DNA from: Paragonimus westermani
Taxonomy: Eukaryota; Platyhelminthes; Trematoda; Plagiorchiida; Troglotrematidae
Assembly: GCA_008508345.1 (NCBI GenBank)
Contig: QNGE01000122.1
Coordinates: forward strand, 183,223 to 247,222
Length of the DNA: 64,000 bases
Direction: 5' to 3'
The translations under genes were made by a program, and so were the position numbers. Below the pieces are notes generated by a model, which saw nothing but the letters and a program-made list of their open reading frames with translations, was not told the DNA's origin and made no database searches. Below, one piece after another: positions 35,310 to 48,027 of the stretch. Numbering within the stretch: the first letter of the stretch is position 1; every line of letters starts with the position of its first letter.

Positions 35310-36486
35310 TCACCTTACTCTCTTACTATTTTTGATAAATAACTTCCTTTACTGTTACATGATTTGATACATAATTTTACCAGCCTAAGATGAGAATTTG
35401 TGGATATGAATTCTCATCATTTTGCGGAACTTTCCTTTGCAGGATTTTCTCTCTTTTCCCGCTTCTTTTTTTGCAGCTGTCATATTGTAGAGTGCGGTTT
35501 TGCTTTCCCAATTGTGCCTCTGACTTTCTTCTTACCCCCTGAAATATTCCATCCGTGTTATGAGGTATCTTGCCGGTATACCATAAGTGGCGTAGAAGCC
35601 GTTGATTTCTTCAAGTTTCGTATGCTCCTAGATATTTATCACTGGCTCATCAGTGCTAACGGCGCAATATCTTAAACTGCACACAAGTTTGTACACGGCA
35701 CACCTCATTGATAGCAATTTTCACCGGGACAGTTATTTTATTCATTTAGTTATTGAGTTTTTACTACTCACCGTGTTACTTCTTCCCTCATCTGAACGCT
35801 CACTAAGCGATTTGATTGCATGGTTTCAAATGAGCGTCACGGTGACGTAAATTATAGGGTTGTTTTCCAGGTGATGCAAAGAAGGTGTCTAGCACTCCTG
35901 CTATTTTCATTCACTGTAATGAAACGTTACGAAAATGATCTAGTTCCATTGTTTTATCAAGGAGATGATAAAATTTTGCTGTGTTGTTGTCGTTCCATGA
36001 TTAACTTGATTGGCGTCAAACGTAGGCCAGCCGACACAGATGTCAAATCTACCATTTTAATATAATTTATTTATAGGTAATTTATGAATGATATTCAAGG
36101 TCTCCACGGAATTACGAGTCAGATCGGATCATAAGGTTATACAGAAGACTAACATTTGCGGACATAACAAGAAGCAACGAAACGAGCCAATATTTTGCAT
36201 TGCACTATTCGTCGGAATTTCAGTTGTTTTCCTTGGATATCTGTGCATCAATGTTTAACTCATTGTGAACGGTTCATATCACAACAAAGGATTTCCATCG
36301 TTCCACAATCTGTGTGCTAGTTGGTACTAAATTTGAAGGCAGCTTTGTCCAACTTGATAAAATGAGGTCCAGTACATTTGTGCTGCCTTCGAGAATGCCT
36401 TGGAAACTGCCGCCAAGGATGATCATTTTGGAAAACAACAAGTTTGTAAGAAAACCAACGCGCAGTATACCAACACATCCTGGAAG
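35310..36486. other. Probable 3' untranslated part of the Penelope-like element, then non-coding DNA
   Basis: The first about 300 bases are T-rich and fit the untranslated end of the preceding element. Open frames at 35400-35675, 35820-36065 and 36314-36643 carry no motif. The last of these overlaps the region where the LINE reverse-transcriptase catalytic block would lie, but none is visible. Confidence 0.45.
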
Positions 36487-37230
36487 AATACGGATCCCAG
36501 CGCATTACAGATTGATCTTGACGCGATTAAGCGCCAGTCGTGAAACTGGAGTTTCCCTCTATTTGACAGTAAATGTGCCCACGTGTCACTCGGTAGCGAT
36601 TTTATTAATAACTTCATGGTTCATAGTGCGTTTAACAAAGTAGACGTGAAAATCGGTCTGAAGAAAGTTCTAGGCATCCGGTTATCGTTTAACTTGTCCT
36701 TTTGGTGTCACCATAATATGGTAGCAACAAGTGGATTTGCCGTCCTCAGGATGATTGAGCGGACTTTTCTGCGCATAGACAAAAAAGCGTCTGAGACGTT
36801 TAAAATAGCTTATATAAGACCGCTCCTCGATTATGGTAATCAAGTAGTATTTCCCAGCCTGAAGAAAGGTATATTAGCTGTTGAGCGTGTGCAGCGCGCG
36901 GCTACCAAGCTAGTCCCTGGCATAAGAAGTTGTCAATTACAAGTACTAAATTGAAATTCTTGATTTGTACCCGCTTGAATTTTGACAACTCCGAGATGAC
37001 TCAATTCTCACACACTTATTTACAGTAGGTCTCGTAGAACTGTTCTTCACTGTAGCGAATGATGATGGCCGGCGGAAACAGCATGAAGCTTTTCAGGTTT
37101 CGTCCTCGGACCTGTCCTAGGCAATAGTTCTTTTCTTTCAAGGTTGTTAGACATTGTAACAGCCTTCTTTCTAAGGTCGCCAGCAGGGCTTCTAGGGATT
37201 GTTTCAAAGCTATGCTTGATTCTCAGTTAC
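36487..37230 (+). pseudogene. LINE relic: C-terminal end of reverse transcriptase ORF (CR1/Jockey-like)
   Basis: One frame runs from 36487 to 36954 with a single TGA at 36541-36543. It carries LQIDLDAIKRQS, then KCAHVSLGSDFINNFMVH, then FKIAYIRPLLDYGNQVVFPS and LAVERVQRAATKLVPGIRS. The pattern Y-x-R-P-x-L-(E/D)-Y-...-L-E-x-V-Q-R-x-A-T-K-L-V is the hallmark of the post-catalytic region of CR1/Jockey-group LINEs. After a frame change LRDDSILTH follows near 36990, and FKVVRHCNSLLSKVASRA near 37137-37190 is the usual F-x-x-R-V-V-x-x-W-N-S-L-P tail with cysteine in place of tryptophan. The catalytic centre and endonuclease are missing. Confidence 0.85.
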
Positions 37231-40200
37231 CTGAAAATTCACCAGGTAAGTAATCTTACTCCGAAAGCAGTGTTGTACCCCGTTTCCAAGGATTGTCACT
37301 AGGATCAACAGACGTCCGCCCCAAAATTGAACAAGAAAAATCGACTAGATCCAAGAGTCTGGGGCCTCTGCCTCAAACCCGTGTTTCAATCGCTATATCA
37401 CTGATTCTACTAAAACCTTTTTTTTTCTCTGTACATCAAACTGGCGAAAATTTTGCCGTAAATGCTTATGTATTTACACTAGATCAAGAGTTTCACCTCT
37501 CCTGTGTCGGTCAATATGAGCCCCGTTAATTAATCGCTGGCACTTTCAGCTACACTAAAAGAGATAACAAATGGTTCAAGGGGGATGTAGATAGGTAGAT
37601 CTGAATATCTCTAAACATACGGTAACCTCTACTGCAGTGTACCATTTGGCTAATGGTTGAAAAACACTTGTTGTTCACACGGCGTCTACGGACTCTGGTC
37701 ATTCATATTTTCAATCCATCAAGGAGCACACCACTCTGTATTGAATGGTCTAGGCTGTCTTTGAATGAAGCTCGTTACCAACGGAGATAGAATATGCGAA
37801 TAAGAGGATATCTGCGGCGAATTATTGCTATCCAAAAAGATTGTCAGTTTCACGATGGTCAAATACTAAGTGTCGGGAACTAAAGGAGTTCGAAGTATAA
37901 ATTTTTCGAATAACTTCAAATCTCAGGAGAAACATTGATAAGTTTTGAATGCTTCGATCACTATACATTGTAATTCGTTATACTTGCAAACAGGCATTCT
38001 CAATTTCAGAAAATTTAAACAAAAACACTAATAGACGTTAAAGCTCATAATCAGTTTTGAAATAAACTCACCTTCATTGTTTTATCTGGAATGTGGAGCA
38101 ATCCGGATGTGTAATGAGTACATAATGAAACCTTAAATACTGTGAACTTTGATTGAGCATCCCAGTAGCCAGTGAAGGTGGCAATCACTTGTTAAATCGT
38201 GAGATCATACTGACTTCCCGTTGGGCCGCTTTGTGGCCGCAATATGGTTCAGAACCAAAAACGCACTTTAATCTTAATTTCAGCACTCTACTCAACATAC
38301 CCAACTTAACCGCTTCACTTTGGTGATTGTCATGCGGCTTCAGGCTTACGTAAGCTATTGTTTCGGATTGATCATTACAAGTGTATCCTTGCTGTACAGT
38401 TAACATCCATCAGGTTACCGTAAGTTTGGTGGACAAACACAGCGGTTGCTTATTTAAAAATGGCTGTCATTCACTGCGGAATGTGGGATAGCGGTTCATA
38501 TTTAGGTGAGGATATATTTTGTAAACTGTAGACTAAAAGCGAATTTTCTATCGTGCGTTGTTAGAAGCGCGAGAAGAGAAACGTCTCTCCCCTGAGCTGA
38601 GTACAAAGGAGTGTGAAATGTAATGGGGACCAAGATATTTCTGCTCACATTTCACTAACCTCAAGCCTCCGAATAGTTGAAGATATTCATTAACCGTTTC
38701 ATGTAGTATTTAAAACTGTTGTGATTAAGTCGTGATAAGGTAATTTATTTGCCAGGACCACTGAGTACTACACGAGGCTCGGCAACTGAAAAAAAGTTCA
38801 CTTCTGATGACAGTTATGCTACTTGCAGATTGTAAAATGATTTGATTTGTGCAGAAACTTACTCATTATGTTTGGTTAAAATATTAAGACAAAGGTTCAG
38901 GTTAAATATTCCCGCTGTTGGTGGGACAAATAGAAGAGATATATTCAAACAACTAGATTGATCCGAAATTAGACTGTATTTGAGACAGAAAGATTACAAC
39001 CTGAAAGGTGGTTGGAAGAACAGATGTGTCCCTAAGCAGTCATTTCTATCAGACATCGACCAGCATAGAAAGTTCGTTGGAAAATTACCATTCAGATGTC
39101 CATAACCACCGGTCACGTTTTGCGCGTGAACAATAAACTCGTCTCACAAGACTTTCCAGTGGTCAAGAAAGACTTTTGAATTTCATAGACACGTAATTGT
39201 AAGAAACCAATGGTACCGTTAACGTCCGGAGCTAAAGTTGTGAATTTTCGGCGGTGGTACGAGCCAGGTGACTTTCATGGGTGGCTGGACGAAGCGATAG
39301 TACAAACAACAGAACATTCTTTACCTCACGCTCAAGGTTAGAGTTGTCAGTTTTATCTACCACCAATGGATATCAGATCAACTTACACAGAAGATGCATT
39401 TGTTATACCGCTGTTTTGATCGGCAAAATTCTCAGACCTATCGCGATGGGAACATTATTCTCTGAGCACTTCAGAGAAGATCACAGTTGGAAACAGTTGA
39501 CACGCGCAGTTACAAACGGTCTGTTCAACTTCTGTGCGCAAGTAAAACGTGGCAATGTGTAATGTTTATGACACTACCTGCATTTTCACACCTACACAAG
39601 AACATTCACCAGTTCGGCTAGAAAGTGACAGGATTTAGCTGACTGTTCGAGATACGCATACTAAAAAACAAAACTAAAACTGAACTGTAAACGTGCGTGG
39701 AAGACGAAATGGTGAGTTCGATTTCGCCAGAGAGTGCACGTAGAGAATGGTGGATAAGCGATCCAGATGTGACACAGATACAACAAAACTTTGGTGACGG
39801 TGAATCAACAGATCAATCGAAGCACCCAGGAAGTGTTTTCTGATCAACTGGGAGAGATGATTTGGATTTATTCTAAGCATAATTGTTAGTACTATCGTCG
39901 GTTCAGAGTTATCGGACAGTTCAGGATTGCAAACTTTTAACCAGCCGAATCTGTCGTGTATTGGGGTATAAACTGCCTTACAGCTAGACGTGGTTGTTGA
40001 CACAGCTAACTAGTTGTCTGGTTGTGTACGAATATCTTGTCAAAATAAGGAATACATAAAACAACTAAGAAATGGGACGTTTCTGTATTCAAAGCGTGAC
40101 TGTTAACCAGCAAGTGGAATCTGAGAGATTAGTGCCAATGACAAAATACATTGGAACGAAAGCCCATCAGATTGAGATCGGGGACTACACTCTGCATGAT

Positions 40201-43200
40201 AAGTCTAGTCCGGCTAATCAATGTCCTGGTTGTTTTTTGTACTCACGAGTGTTCAACGTGCAGTTATTATACATGCGGGTTGTGGATTAGAAACTGTTTT
40301 GTACATTCCTTGTTCATATATGTATTTCTTTCACCGTTCTGGATTAAGCAAGCCGTTTGGGATTGTACAATCTGATGGTAACCACTCGTGTTTTTGATAA
40401 TAGTGAATTCCTAACTAAGATAAGAATGGTGGGGGTAATTCTTTGAATATATCGTTATTCGATCACCCGTGCTGATGGAGTTATTAATCTATGACAATCG
40501 ACATAGGCTCTGAAGAATAATTCAGAAAGATATTCATGAATAGTATCTGACAGTGGACTTGTAAGTTCCTCGACGTAAGTTGCGATTAATAAGAAAAGTA
40601 ACAGCGCAATCTTCAGTGTCAAGTTTGGCATGATGTTTACTTAAAGTCTGTAGACGCCTGGTATATAAACTAATGTCCTCAAACCCATGCTTTGGTTTGC
40701 GTTTTATTCTAAATTATAATAGTAATGACCTTGATGGAAGCCTATGAATCAGAGGTGGACAGTTACGGACTAGCTTAAATAGAAAAAACATTTGACTTAT
40801 CTCAGTTCAAACCTCGACGAAATGAGCAACTAATTCAATTCCATTCCAAAACAACTAAGTTTATGCCACCCACTAGAACGTTTTTTTGATCTAGTAGGTT
40901 GACATCAAATATATCCGATACTCGGTGTTACGAATTCCGCAGGTTCATACGCGGTTACAAAAGTGTATTATTTAACACTTCATTTTGAAATAACTTAGTT
41001 GTTGTCCTAACAATTGGTCATGTGTGTCACATCAGTGCGAATACCAAATCAAATTGAGTAACGATTCTTCACGCACTTTACTTAATAGTACCAGTCGTCA
41101 TCAAATAGACTGAACAGGAATGCGGAATGAGCATAGTAAATTGCGAAGGTTTGTTGGACTTTTTGAAGTTTAGTTAAGTAATTAACAGACAAACGCAAAC
41201 GAAAATCGTCCTTCTAACACATACGCAACAACGACGACAAATATTGTTGCACATCTACGGCATGTTAAGTTGGCAAAAGAGTTTATCAAAAGAAACCATC
41301 AAAAGTGAAGCAATGGAAGCTAATGGTCACTCAACTTATTAACCTGCTACTGTCTTGTGGTCTTTTACTCGCAAAGAACGATTCAGTTTTGAAGTTTCTG
41401 GAAAGTGAAAGTAGACCACCGGAACTCGGAGGGAAATAGTTAAATAAAAATGTTTCCGTAGTGCATGTATCGTAGAAATTGCACCGTCTAAACTCCAAGT
41501 TGATGAAGATTCTACTTAAAACGTTGCTCAACTTGGACATTTGTTCAAAAGGTTGCGCCATAAGAACTGTTTTTCTCGAACAATGCGGTGAATTTACAGG
41601 AAATCAGTCTAAACAGCTTCAACTAGAAAACGCAATGAAAGATTAGTAATGCGGTGTTAATTTGCCCATAAGACTTTACGGTAAAGCGTTTGAATGCATC
41701 CCTTTTGCTCCATTAAGAACTACTGTCATGTAGATTAATCTGAAAAGATTTTGAGGTGGAAGAACACTCTGAAAATTAACAAAGAAAGAACCCAGCTAGG
41801 TTGATGTTCAATAGAAGTGAGGCGAAAATAGAATTTTGTAGAAAATGACCTTCTATTTTCGTTGCAAAGTACTTCACCTAATCGCTATCTAGTTTCGATC
41901 TAGTAGTGGGCGTAATGGACAATTAAGAGATGGTTGAAATTTTTCAAACTGACTATGTACGTTGAATTAATATTATTCGAAGGTAAAACGACTATACGTT
42001 CGTGACGCAACAAAACAGAGCCAAATTTTCCTCTGCTTCATTCTTTTCTTTCATTAATTTTCAGAGCAATGTTGGGTGCTTTGAGCAGACTGGCTTACCA
42101 AAACAAAACTGTTACAAGGGTCATTTCAAAATTATCTTCGCACGTACAACCTACTGAAATTTCTCGGAACCGAAGCATACACACCGCTGATTAATGGACT
42201 CGCCTATGCTGCCAGCACACTACAGACCACAATTGCAGGGTCACAAAATTGTAATACACCAGGTAAGAGAGAGAATTGGAGTTTATCAGTAATCGTTTAT
42301 CGAGAACCCTTAACATCAGTCACGGTTCGGCCTGTTAGTCTATCCTCAATTTAAACCTTTTCTTTGAATACTGCGCAAACCGCCGATTCTACAGCACAAG
42401 GGAGAATGACAGTGATTTGCCGCGATTTGAAAACGTGCGATGCGCGCTTCCTCAGTTTCGGCTTCACTTTACACTATATGTTATACCAACATACAACAAA
42501 ATAATGATATGTTAGTAGATGTAAAGAAGATAAATGTGTTAAGTAGTTTGTTTCTAAATTCGGGGAGTACGACGGCGAAGCAGGAACCAGTTTTGACGAC
42601 AAATTAGGCCCAATATGGAGTGTCTTTCAGCGGCTTCATGTCTGTAACCGAATGGCGAGCCCAGACGGAGCCGATTTCCAGCCATCGATCTTAAGAAATA
42701 CCGGCTGATAAGTTGATTTCTGTGTGGTAGGTTGGTAGGCAACTGAGAGGTCTTTTAGTTGTCCGTATTCGGTAAAGGTCGGGAAACGGCAGATCTAGCA
42801 AACCATTGGTCACGATAAGTAAAGACATAGGTTCAATAAGTTTTAGGAAGTCAGAATCGAATTGGGGTAGAAGAGATGATGGCTGTGGCATGTCGGTTAT
42901 TTAGGCAGAGTATACTGCCTTGTTTGAGCACTCTTCTGGGTTCTTAATTTTTACATGGTTAATTTCCGAATGTCATTTTTCTCTTCTGCTTTCGAAAGAC
43001 TGTATATTATGCCTGGTGAATATAACTAGTGGAAAGTTCCCCTGTCGACGGACTTTAAATAGTCTGGGATCACATTGCAAAGAATGAATAGTTTGTACAC
43101 AACTACCAAACTGAGAATACAGTCCGTTAAGTGATTAGCATAAAAATAGATTTCCGAAAATAATGGTCTCCATAACTCCTCAGCGGTACATTTGTGTTAC

Positions 43201-43559
43201 CTTAGAGTGGTACAATACGGTTTACGATTGTGTCACACTGGAGTAGTAATGTGTGAATACAGATACTGCGCACAAAAAATTTGTGGTCTTTCAATCACTT
43301 TCTAGGGCACTTTTCTCATGCCCACGTTGTACCGAAACTAACTAGCCCCATAGTGATCTCACAAGCTTATTCATAGTATTTAGTACGACTGGTTTCGTAT
43401 AAGTGATGAGCCGAATAAGAGAAAATATACGTCGCAAGTTCAAAATTTGTTTAGAACAGACTACCGGTTAATGGTTGAATATACCTTTTCCAGTTTTGAA
43501 TGCATCGGTAACACTTTTAAATATCACGGCGTCAATTTAAGATTTCCCGAGTAAAGTTC
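37231..43559. other. No recognisable gene
   Basis: Six kilobases of AT-rich DNA. Frames of 93 codons (39281-39562, plus) and 109 codons (39674-40003, minus) are the longest; I recognise neither. Two overlapping minus-strand frames at 42554-42891 are also unrecognised. No repeats or RNA genes seen. Confidence 0.5.
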
Positions 43560-44045
43560 TCTGATGCTCAATGGCAAACGTGATCACACGCCTAGTATGC
43601 ACTTGGGCGGGATGGTGGACAGAATGATCGGTTGAATCCTACAAAGTTGACACACATCCGCTGACTGCAGACAGCAAATAAAGCCAGCAAGCCCAGGCCC
43701 ATCTACTTAGTTGACGGGGGAACAGGCTAAGGGGCATGCGGTCTGAGCGGATGGACAAACTGGGCAAGCCCTGTCTCACATGCCAGAGTGATAGCCAACC
43801 TAGTCGACCTGATGATTTCTGTCACAGCTAAAAGCAAGTCAGAAAGATGCAGAGTAGTCGATCGTTCGAGGTCTCCAAGCTTAGGCACATAGAGTTCCGG
43901 GTATTTGGCAAACCATTGCAGGGCGGCTCTGGTTCCGCTGGTCTGGAAATGACTCACGCGAGACAAACCGACCCCCCTTGCGCGTAAAGGTGTGTTAAAC
44001 ACTGTGTTAACAAAACAGTGTGATTGAGGGCGGACTAGCAACAGT
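43560..44045 (-). other. GC-richer block with a 104-codon open frame of unknown nature
   Basis: Base composition is visibly richer in G and C than the surroundings, and the minus strand holds an open frame of 104 codons (43727-44041). Its protein contains SHFQTSGTRAALQWFAKYPE and LGDLERSTTLHLSDLLLAV but no domain I know. The block may be a relatively recent insertion, a conserved exon or a transposon fragment. A run of eight C lies shortly downstream at 44223-44230. Confidence 0.3.
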
Positions 44046-47000
44046 TAACCGCACTCCAGCATTACCGTTGACAAAATAAGTGTGGACACCAAAGGTGGAT
44101 GACTGAATATTGTAACTTAACCGGTAGCCTACAGTGAACCGGCCAAGAAATTCACAAAAGAAATTGATCGCAGGATGTGCAGCATCTATCTGCTTCGTTT
44201 CACGAATTCCGATTAATTTCAGCCCCCCCCAGCATTCACGTCATTATTCAGTAAATATTTCTGTTGACCATTCTACATGTCACATGCACTTACAGTTTGA
44301 CACTGTCCTACGTGACATTAAGTTCCTTCTCATGGAAGCCCACTAATTTGCTGTTCCCTTGCGCAAACCCATAAAATGAACAGCAGTCAATCTCCCTGCC
44401 CGAATAAAGGAATTCGTTATTTGTCTATCAGTACACATCACTGACATGATCAATGACGAATGCCAGCTACCCGTCAAATAATCATTTCGCATTTGCCCTA
44501 CGTAACCCTCAAACGTTTACTCCCCTGATTATCAGCTGTGAACCAACTATGTATTGAAAACTTGAGATAACTCGACTCATTTCGGCGTAACTTCACACCA
44601 ACTAAGTTGTTTACTTTACTTCAACGCATATCTACCATGCGCTGCATTTTCTCTGAAATGGGTGTTTTGCACAGTTTTCTCTTCAGCAACTAGAAGACAA
44701 ACAATTGAGAGCATCTGAAACTTAAAATAATGAAAGTACTCAGGAACATTGTGGAAAAGTCAGCTTCTAATCACAAATTGTATTACTTGCGAAAAACTAT
44801 TGATTCAGTTCTATGATAATGTTTTAAGTGACCGATCAATAGACCTCTATTCGACAGTTTGATATACGTCGTTGTTGTTAGCAGCATCTGCTGAACAGTA
44901 GTAGTTACTACCCCTGGTAGTTGGTCCAAGATTTTCTAGCAACGTTCTAGGACAGCATCTCACAATGACTTGGTACTAAGGTATGGTTAAAGTTTCTGGC
45001 CCCTGAATTAGAAATAATTCAGTCGGGATTCTTCTTTATTTTACAGCACGTTCATCGACTTAAAGCACGTAGACAATACGCGCAACAAGGCACTCAATTC
45101 ATCTGTTGATCTACTGTTGGTGACGCGCCGCGAATAGGTCACATTCAGTGTGGGTGATAGAAATGCTAGTGTCTGCCTGAAGCCGGATGTATTGGTACAA
45201 ATGTGGTTGCGGTTATCCTCTACAGGTTAAGCGGATACTTGCTGGCACCAGCTTAACACTGGACGCAGTCCTAAGTAACGAGAGTGATGGGCAGAAATTT
45301 GGAGATTAGAAAAACTCTCTTCCAATATTCGAGAAAGGTAGTTTCAGTTGTCACCTCGTACATGATGACGTCAAAAACCTATTAACCGAAGCTATTAACG
45401 GAAGCACCGTTAATCGGAAAACACCAAACCCGTCTTCTATATAAAAAAGACGCGCACACATAAACATTGAATTGATCGTATGCTCAAATCGCTTAACAAC
45501 AAAACTCATTTGGGTGGTATTTTAACTTCCTGTTGTCACGTACATCTTACGTAATTTTTTCTCGTGATACGTTGGTGACCGATAAGAACAAACAAAAATG
45601 TCGGCAATCTGTGGCCATCATAATTTTCCCCATGGCGAAATGTTACTTTTGTAAGGTTACAACGTGAATGATTTTCACCAGTCTTTCTGGCAAACACTTA
45701 ACCAGGTACTCCCCACATTCCTACCCTAATAATGAGAAATTTAATAGGACGTTTTGTAAAACGACGCAATCGTTCTCCTGAACCAGAAGGTTGCATTAAT
45801 TACGAAAGGTCAAAGTCGGCTGCAAATTAAGCAATCCCACTAGTCCCAAAATGAGAAGAATATGTGTTCAATTACCAAATGTGAAAAACTGTTTCGGTGA
45901 CCAAAAAAACAAAGCCATTTGTTTTACTTGTATACCAATAACTTGTAAACGTGAAACGACGTCCTGAAAACTTTAAACAACGATTTTCGTTATTTGTTAA
46001 TTCGCAAAGCGTAACACACCTTCAATCACCATATTTTTGTTTCAATACGAATTTGCTAGTTGATTAAAAATATCTGAAAAGTGTTAAACGCACAAAAACT
46101 AGATGAAACTTAACCTCACAATTCTGATGCCGGGGAACTGTCCGGGATGTCACAGCCATACAGGTTACCGGGACTTTGTCGGCATCTGCAATCAAAAATG
46201 ACAATATTTTGGGAGCAAAGCTTTTCTAAAATATGCAGATTCGTGTAAACTCTCCATTCTAAGCACGAGGGTTGATTTTACTTACGAAAATATTTTGTGA
46301 TGCATGGTTCCTGCAAGCGGAACAAGCTAATAAAATAATGCTAGTCATCGTGCTTACAGTTTACACTTAGTAGCCAGTCACTCTGTAACAGCTTTAAATA
46401 TATGGTGTGTGCTTTATCCGCAAAATGCACAAAAGAAAAGAGAGACGTTTCAAAAGTTTTTAAATTATTTTAACAGCCAGTATTGTTCCAATTTTTAATC
46501 GGAAGTCAAGGATTTTAGAGTACTTTCCTGATAACTTAACGTTTTGACTGGCGTACGGAGTAAATTGATGTGTTTCGATGCATGCTAACGTGACTGTATC
46601 CTTTCAACACAATAATTCTCCAGTTTTACAACCAATAAGCTTACACTTCACTGAGTAAGTTTAGTAAAAAGCATACTATTTTTTACCCTCACATACCGAC
46701 CGTATACAGTCTTGAGGCAGATTGAGCTACGGCAAGTTTCCTGTGAGTATTTTTACATCTGAAATTTTTTGGGAAAATGACACAAGTGACTCGCGGGCAA
46801 GAGGTACAGTATGGTTGAATAAGATTTTGAAAAATTCAAATTCTTCTTTTCGGAGTTTCAAGTGAAGCGTTAATAAGTAGAAAAGTTATGCTGCAGTCAG
46901 TGCATATAGTTGAATTAACCGGCAGTTTATTTGGAATGCAACACCACCGAGCTAAGGTTATGGTAAATAACCATTCACTGGACATTTAAAAAAAATAACA

Positions 47001-47464
47001 AGTCAACACGTGCCAGAACCAGATGTATTTGGTGTGCACAGTGAGATCAGCGGAAATCACTGATTTGAACACAACAAAAGTTAACATCTGCGTAACTGGA
47101 AATGTTGCAGTCTGTTACCCTTTAAATATCCTTCAATTATTCCAGGTCTAACTTTGGCTGGAAAATCTAATCAGCACATGACAAGTATTGGAGAAGATTG
47201 AGGAAAATGAAGCCAGAACTCGAAATGGTAGATGAGCAAAGCAGGATGACTGACATCATTGCTTCAGAAGGATTAACTACTTGGTAAACCGGTCACAATT
47301 TTTGGGTTCGCTCTCCAGAGAACGTTTTGCTGGGGAAATTCTTGTAGTACCAACAATACTTTGAAAAGACACAGGAAGCTTTAGACTGGATCAAAAATAC
47401 TGGTCATGAGTTAGGCATTGTTGAAATCCAAAATTACCCCAGAGAGTTCCCCACCAAGTCAGCT
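44046..47464. other. No recognisable gene
   Basis: AT-rich throughout, apart from a slightly GC-richer patch around 45.05-45.42 kb that ends in a small hairpin (ATTAACGG 45394-45401 with CCGTTAAT 45407-45414). The hairpin is of a size expected by chance. No motif-bearing frames. Confidence 0.5.
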
Positions 47465-48027
47465 CTAATGGACAGTCACGCTGAAAGAGAAAGAATTGGT
47501 GAGGAAAAATTCTGCAGTTAACAGAAATATCGCAGGGTGCTTTTCCCCAAGATCTCTCGGCGTACAGTAATTTACCTGTGAAACATTGAGATCATTCTTT
47601 TCAACGTTCGTAGAGACAGGCTGTCGCGGGCCGCGAGGGGATGGTGAGGTGCTCAAAGTCGAAAACTCCGTGACCACTGACACGGCGCAGTTTTTCGCGG
47701 TTAATAACTTGAACCTGCCGATTAACTTTCAAGGGTGTAAGTTTATTTCCACGGTGACGAAGATTTTCCAAATGAATACGTCCAAATCCATGAAGTCAAG
47801 GTATACAGAATCCCGTCAGTTTCCAACATCAATCTACAGTTTGTATGGTTGATATTTTGACTGCCTAATGCAGGCAAAACTAGGTTGGATTGAACAGTAA
47901 AAGTCCGTCTAGAAGGCGCACCGATTACCTCTTGAGCTTTTCCAGTCAGTGCTAGAAGGTAGTCACATTCACAGACATTCATTCGCAACCTAAATCCAAT
48001 CAACACGTCACGGCTGTCTGAGGCCAA
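47465..48027 (-). other. Possible coding relic of unknown family
   Basis: Adjacent frames on the minus strand (47743-48027, 94 codons, and 47465-47683, 72 codons) and one on the plus strand (47586-47852) cover this segment. The minus-strand 94-codon protein includes LRMNVCECDYLLALTGKAQE and looks less random in composition than most frames nearby. A CpG-rich spot (GTCGCGGGCCGCGAGG) lies at about 47623-47638. I cannot name it; it may be an old retroelement. Confidence 0.2.

Noticed and set aside
35615..35653. CTGATGA followed by CGAAAC on the minus strand, a second hammerhead-like core
   Set aside because: The 27 bases between them do not form a stem II beyond one closing pair, and the strand is opposite to that of the Penelope-like element whose 3' end lies here. 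Most likely chance.
45394..45414. Hairpin ATTAACGG with CCGTTAAT
   Set aside because: An eight-base stem with a five-base loop is common by chance, and there is no neighbouring feature.
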